A stretch of DNA of 55,365 bases from an uncultured Spirochaetaceae bacterium. GTDB lineage: Bacteria > Spirochaetota > Spirochaetia > Sphaerochaetales > Sphaerochaetaceae. The notes under the pieces are model-generated. The model did not search any database and was not told the origin of the DNA. It saw only the letters and a program-made list of their open reading frames with translations. Both the position numbers and the translations under genes were made by a program. This document shows, in pieces, positions 52,505 to 55,365 of the stretch (positions are counted from its first letter, which is position 1; each line of letters starts with the position of its first letter). The stretch is from contig CALXLB010000084.1 of NCBI GenBank assembly GCA_944389085.1, positions 1 through 55,365 of the forward strand, read 5' to 3'.

Positions 52505-54091
52505 TTAGCAGTTTCTTTCCTTTTCCTCCTCAATCATTATGATTTTCATTGCTTCAGAAAGCGTTGAAACCGGGTAGATCTGCAGATTCCTGAACGAAGA
52601 AAGAAATGGCGTGAGCTCCTTCTCCGAAGATGCCGGGATGATCAGCCCGTTCATCCCTGACAGCATTGCGCCTTCGGCTTTTACCGGACAGCCGCTGACT
52701 TGCAGTACAAGACCGCTCATTGTGATTGCTCCTGTAACTGCAATATCTTTTCTGATTCTTCTGCCTGTTGCTTTGCTTATGATGGACAACGCTGTAGCCA
52801 GTCCCGCAGAGTCTCCATCCTTTCTAATAGCGAACGGATAGTTGATTCTTACAAGTCCCAGATCCTTTCCAAGTGTTTCCTCTGCCGCAGCTCTTGCCAC
52901 TTCCGCACTCTCCGACATCAGGCCGGAAGGAAGACCTGTGATGACGGTGTTGTGGTATGAGTCTTCGATGATCGAACTCTCCACAGGGAAGACAATCCCT
53001 ATATTCCTTTCAGGTCCTGTAACTGCGGCAATCGGAACAGTGCCAGGATTGCCGGAGAAGGGGAAGGATGGACGATGTATATTATCCTGCAGTGTTCTTT
53101 CTATCGCTTTATCATCCAGATGCACATTATTTTCTTTCAGTAGTGCTTTTGAAGATGATGAGAAACAGAGCTCAATCGACTTTTTGATGCCGCGTACGCC
53201 ACAGTCCGTCATATATTTCCTCGTGATGATCTCCAGCTGTTTTCCCGTTGTCCATAAGTGCCTCGGTGCTATCTCCTCATTCATGGCTGTGAAGATTCTC
53301 TTTGCGATTTTCTTCTTCTCCTGAGGAGTGTAAGGAGGCATCACGTAAATCTGGCAGCGGTCAAGTACTGGTTCAGGGATTCCCTCCAGTGTATTTGCTG
53401 TCAGCAGGTACCATGCTTTTGAGGCATCGAAAGGTACTGTGATGAATTCATCGACGAAGAATCTTGCTCTGTCACATTCCAATGCATCCAGCATGGCATA
53501 AGATGCGGAACCGTAATTCATGTTTGTACCGATTTTGTCCACTTCATCGAAAATGATTACAGGATTTCTGGATGATGTGTTGATGAATGCTTTGGTGATT
53601 CTTCCGATTTCTGCATTTTTGTAAGAGGCATCTGTGCCATTGAGGACGAATGCGCCTGCAAGTCCAGACATCTGGATTGTTGCGTATCCGTGGCCTAATG
53701 CTTTTGCAAATGAGACTGCAAGGGATGTCTTTCCCGATCCGGGTTCTCCGACAAGCAGGAGTGGTTTTGGTGCCTTCTGTGTCATGATTGCCATCCTGAG
53801 CTGTGATAGAAGAATTCCTTTCAGATCCTGTAATCCTTCATGGCTTTCTTCCATTGCTTTTTCAGCCTTTTCTTCCTCTTTTGCTGTGTATTCATGTTCT
53901 GTTGCCAATACAAGCTGGGTAAGAAGGTTTATCCGTTTCTCATCAGTTTTATTTTCAGAATCATCCTCAGTTGCCTTCTGCATCTGATGTATAGCCCTGA
54001 GAATCTTTGAACCGGTTTCCCAGTACATTCCTGACTCACCATTTGTGAGGATTTCGATAGCTTTTTCAGTGTTTGAATTGTATTCAGCCAT
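52505..54091 (-). CDS. Compact Lon-type AAA+ protease
   Basis: A 528-residue protein with an AAA+ module (Walker A GEPGSGKT 115-122, Walker B VIIFDEVD, ending with GVRGIKKSIEL) and a Lon protease domain. The catalytic dyad is intact: Ser428 in KDGDSAGLATAL and Lys471 in SGCPVKAEGA. Their separation of 43 residues equals that of S679 and K722 in E. coli Lon. The large substrate-binding N domain is missing, replaced by about 90 mostly helical residues with a Lys/Glu-rich stretch. ATG 54091 follows GGAGG; an ATG four codons upstream overlaps that ribosome site. It heads the five-gene module, and the helicase starts 10 bp later. Confidence 0.88.
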   Translation of the reverse strand: MAEYNSNTEKAIEILTNGESGMYWETGSKILRAIHQMQKATEDDSENKTDEKRINLLTQLVLATEHEYTAKEEEKAEKAMEESHEGLQDLKGILLSQLRMAIMTQKAPKPLLLVGEPGSGKTSLAVSFAKALGHGYATIQMSGLAGAFVLNGTDASYKNAEIGRITKAFINTSSRNPVIIFDEVDKIGTNMNYGSASYAMLDALECDRARFFVDEFITVPFDASKAWYLLTANTLEGIPEPVLDRCQIYVMPPYTPQEKKKIAKRIFTAMNEEIAPRHLWTTGKQLEIITRKYMTDCGVRGIKKSIELCFSSSSKALLKENNVHLDDKAIERTLQDNIHRPSFPFSGNPGTVPIAAVTGPERNIGIVFPVESSIIEDSYHNTVITGLPSGLMSESAEVARAAAEETLGKDLGLVRINYPFAIRKDGDSAGLATALSIISKATGRRIRKDIAVTGAITMSGLVLQVSGCPVKAEGAMLSGMNGLIIPASSEKELTPFLSSFRNLQIYPVSTLSEAMKIIMIEEEKERNC

Positions 54092-54128
54092 ATTTGCCTC
54101 CATGTTTTGTAAAATCCGATCTGATTAC

Positions 54129-54212
54129 CTGCCGAGCCTGGAGTCCGGCAGTGTTTGTTTTTTCCGTTCATTCCCTTTCCCTTGCCTCTGCCGAGGAGAG
54201 GCCCGGAGGGCC
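54129..54212 (-). promoter_or_regulatory. Hairpin-rich leader upstream of the Lon-like gene
   Basis: Three GC-rich inverted repeats are packed before the gene: CTGCCG/CGGCAG (54129-54134, 54146-54151), GCCTCT/AGAGGC (54184-54202) and GGCCC/GGGCC (54200-54212). The last two share bases and cannot both form, as in an attenuator. A frame through the first repeat ends SRLGR, recalling the tiny ORFs upstream. Confidence 0.4.
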
Positions 54213-54249
54213 TAAAGGGATGAAATGAGCGTTCGTTTCTGTGATAAAA

Positions 54250-54286
54250 AAAGACTGCGAATCCGTATTTGCGAACCGTAGTCTTT
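54250..54286 (-). terminator. Intrinsic terminator after the tiny ORFs
   Basis: On the minus strand AAAGACT pairs with AGTCTTT, the stem is extended past one mismatch by CG/CG, and seven to eight T residues follow. It separates the tiny-ORF transcript from the Lon-like gene. Confidence 0.7.
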
Positions 54287-54306
54287 GGTTATCATCACGC
54301 CTTGGG

Positions 54307-54366
54307 TTATCTACCGAGTTTCTGCTTCCTGCTTTTCTCAATAAGCTTTTCTGTGTTTTCAGTCAT
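54307..54366 (-). CDS. Tiny basic peptide, copy 2 (19 aa)
   Basis: ATG, 18 further codons and TAA, with AAGGAG 8 nt before the start. The product MTENTEKLIEKSRKQKLGR shares its last 13 residues, save one, with copy 1. Codons for the shared part differ at several third positions (for example CTC GGT AGA against CTT GGC AGA), so selection appears to act on the peptide. Neither an export signal nor a membrane segment is visible. It could be a regulatory leader peptide, a signalling peptide or a small DNA/RNA-binding peptide. Confidence 0.6.
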   Translation of the reverse strand: MTENTEKLIEKSRKQKLGR

Positions 54367-54473
54367 TCTGTCTTCTCCTTGTACCAATGAGCCATAGGGC
54401 TGGAAGCCTGTCGGCGGTAAGAAAGAAAATCTGTATTACTGTTGGGTCTGATTCTGCGTAGCAGGATAAAAAA
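54367..54473 (-). other. Spacer between the two tiny ORFs
   Basis: No further ORF is seen. It starts (minus strand) with TTTTTT directly after the first stop and ends with the AAGGAG site of the second. It holds no strong hairpin. Confidence 0.3.
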
Positions 54474-54545
54474 TTATCTGCCAAGCTTCTGTTTGCGGCT
54501 CTTCTGAATAAGCTTTCTGAGTGTTGTTTTTGCTGATGTAGTCAT
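54474..54545 (-). CDS. Tiny basic peptide, copy 1 (23 aa)
   Basis: ATG, 22 further codons and TAA, with GGAGG 8 nt before the start. The product begins MTTSAKTTLR and ends KLIQKSRKQKLGR, matching copy 2 from KLI onward. It is very basic. Copy 2 lies 107 bp downstream on the same strand, and an intrinsic terminator follows that. A T-run directly after the stop could give a shorter transcript. Upstream is a GGCGG/CCGCC inverted repeat (54581-54592). Confidence 0.6.
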   Translation of the reverse strand: MTTSAKTTLRKLIQKSRKQKLGR

Positions 54546-54776
54546 CTTCTGTTCCTCCTGATTACACCAGTTGGGGAAAGCGGCGGAGCCGCCTCAGCTT
54601 CATTCACCATTAGGTAAAATATATAAGACTGCATATCGTAGAATGAAAGTATAAGAGATAGAAATCAGGTATTTGTGATGTTTTTTGAATGGTGTGATAT
54701 ATAGCTGCATTTGCTATACTTGGCAGGATTTCTGAAGATGAACTTACGCGTATAATGGAATATAGGGATAGTGGAT

Positions 54777-55365
54777 ATGGAAGACTTTGAAATCGAGGGA
54801 AAAAGAATTGCTGTATTTCCAGTTTCTCTTCGCTCCCCTGTGGTATATCTGAACACATACTCATATGAGGAAGGCCTGAAAGTGAGAGAAGAGCTTGAGG
54901 GCGAGGTGGTTAATCTTGTTCTGATCTCATCACTGGAATGGAATCATGATATGACCCCATGGAGCATCCCCTCATATGCAAGAGGGGCGGAAGTTATCAC
55001 GGGAGGAGCTGATGAGTATCTTTCTCTTCTCGGGGAGATAATTGAGAAAGCTGAAATGATAACGGGGCCTGTTTCATGGCGTGGAATCGCAGGATATTCG
55101 CTTGCCGGGCTCTTTGCATTGTATTCGCTTTTCCGGACAGATTGGTTCTCCCGTGCGGCAAGCATCTCCGGTTCTCTCTGGTTTCCTGGCTTCGTGGACT
55201 ATGTCTGTACGCACGAAATGGTGAAGAAGCCTGAGAGTATCTATTTATCCTTGGGTGATAAAGAGAAGAAGACGAGAACTGCTATGATGAGATACGTTGA
55301 GGAGGAGACCGTGACGATCGTACAGTATCTGCATGGAAGAGGAGTCAGGACATCTTTGGTGCTCA
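54777..55365 (+). CDS. Esterase of the Fes/IroE/EstD type (partial, 3' end outside window)
   Basis: The frame is open from ATG 54777 to the window edge (196 codons). It belongs to the putative esterase (DUF/EstD) branch of alpha/beta hydrolases: NLVLISSLEWNHDMTPWSIP resembles the N-terminal strand region, and GYSLAG (Ser108) is the nucleophile elbow, followed by AASISGSLWFPGF. No signal peptide. The Asp and His of the triad would lie near or beyond the edge. TATAAT at 54751-54756 is a likely -10, giving a short leader without a clear Shine-Dalgarno. It is divergent from the tiny ORFs. Confidence 0.8.
   Translation, partial: MEDFEIEGKRIAVFPVSLRSPVVYLNTYSYEEGLKVREELEGEVVNLVLISSLEWNHDMTPWSIPSYARGAEVITGGADEYLSLLGEIIEKAEMITGPVSWRGIAGYSLAGLFALYSLFRTDWFSRAASISGSLWFPGFVDYVCTHEMVKKPESIYLSLGDKEKKTRTAMMRYVEEETVTIVQYLHGRGVRTSLVL

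Noticed and set aside
53929..54171. Minus-strand 80-codon ORF overlapping the Lon-like start
   Set aside because: Out of frame with the Lon-like gene, whose motifs and ribosome site are clear; likely a shadow frame.

Overview
The window looks like part of a bacterial chromosome from a diderm anaerobe, most likely a spirochaete of the Sphaerochaeta/Treponema type. This is an inference from gene content: an alanyl-tRNA synthetase without its C-terminal domain, cysteine desulfurase plus NifU fused to a BFD-type domain, YesM/YesN regulation of a carbohydrate ABC importer, a small beta-barrel-like exported protein, an aldehyde:ferredoxin oxidoreductase-like protein, and iron-dependent alcohol dehydrogenase. 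No rRNA is present, and the single tRNA gene (Phe) has no encoded CCA.

Layout. 1-9.3 kb: a PTS IIA regulator, 5-formyl-THF cyclo-ligase, nrdAB behind a Fur-type box, putP, an exported alkaline phosphatase and YibE/F. 9.4-14.4 kb: an accessory region beginning at tRNA-Phe. The tRNA 3' end and the ~80 bp after it recur 1.8 kb downstream. The region holds two unrelated DUF4143 ATPases and the wreck of a BREX-1 locus (regulator tail, truncated pglZ, ISL3 transposase tail). 14.5-21.4 kb: a sugar ABC importer (binding protein and two permeases, no ATPase) facing an operon of one GHKL kinase, one YesM kinase and one YesN regulator. 21.5-32 kb: housekeeping (PanE-like, divergent DprA, short AlaRS, SDR, XRE, RlmN, OPT transporter, exported barrel, Rho, L31). 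32.1-36.5 kb: a six-gene operon (degenerate galactokinase-like protein, SurE, Cys-cluster protein, NifS, NifU, XRE). 36.5-45.6 kb: TGS-kinase, AOR-like protein, phosphodiesterase, lipase, YihY, CcdA plus thioredoxin, iron ADH.

45.7-54.6 kb is the most unusual part. Five minus-strand genes are packed with overlaps or very short gaps: a compact Lon-type protease lacking the substrate-binding N domain, a UPF1-like SF1 helicase, a STAND-type ATPase with a C-terminal TPR array and no effector domain, a Y-family DNA polymerase and its YolD-like partner. Just upstream lie two tiny paralogous ORFs (23 and 19 codons), each with a good Shine-Dalgarno sequence and both ending in KLI-x-KSRKQKLGR, followed by an intrinsic terminator and a hairpin-rich leader. 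I regard this as a candidate undescribed stress/defence module; its function is inference. The window ends inside an esterase gene.

A second general feature is a recurring start architecture. At least ten genes without a clear Shine-Dalgarno have a -10 box (often extended, TGC-TATnnT) ending exactly 6 or 7 nt before the start codon, which predicts leaderless mRNAs. Other genes in the same window have strong GGAGG sites.
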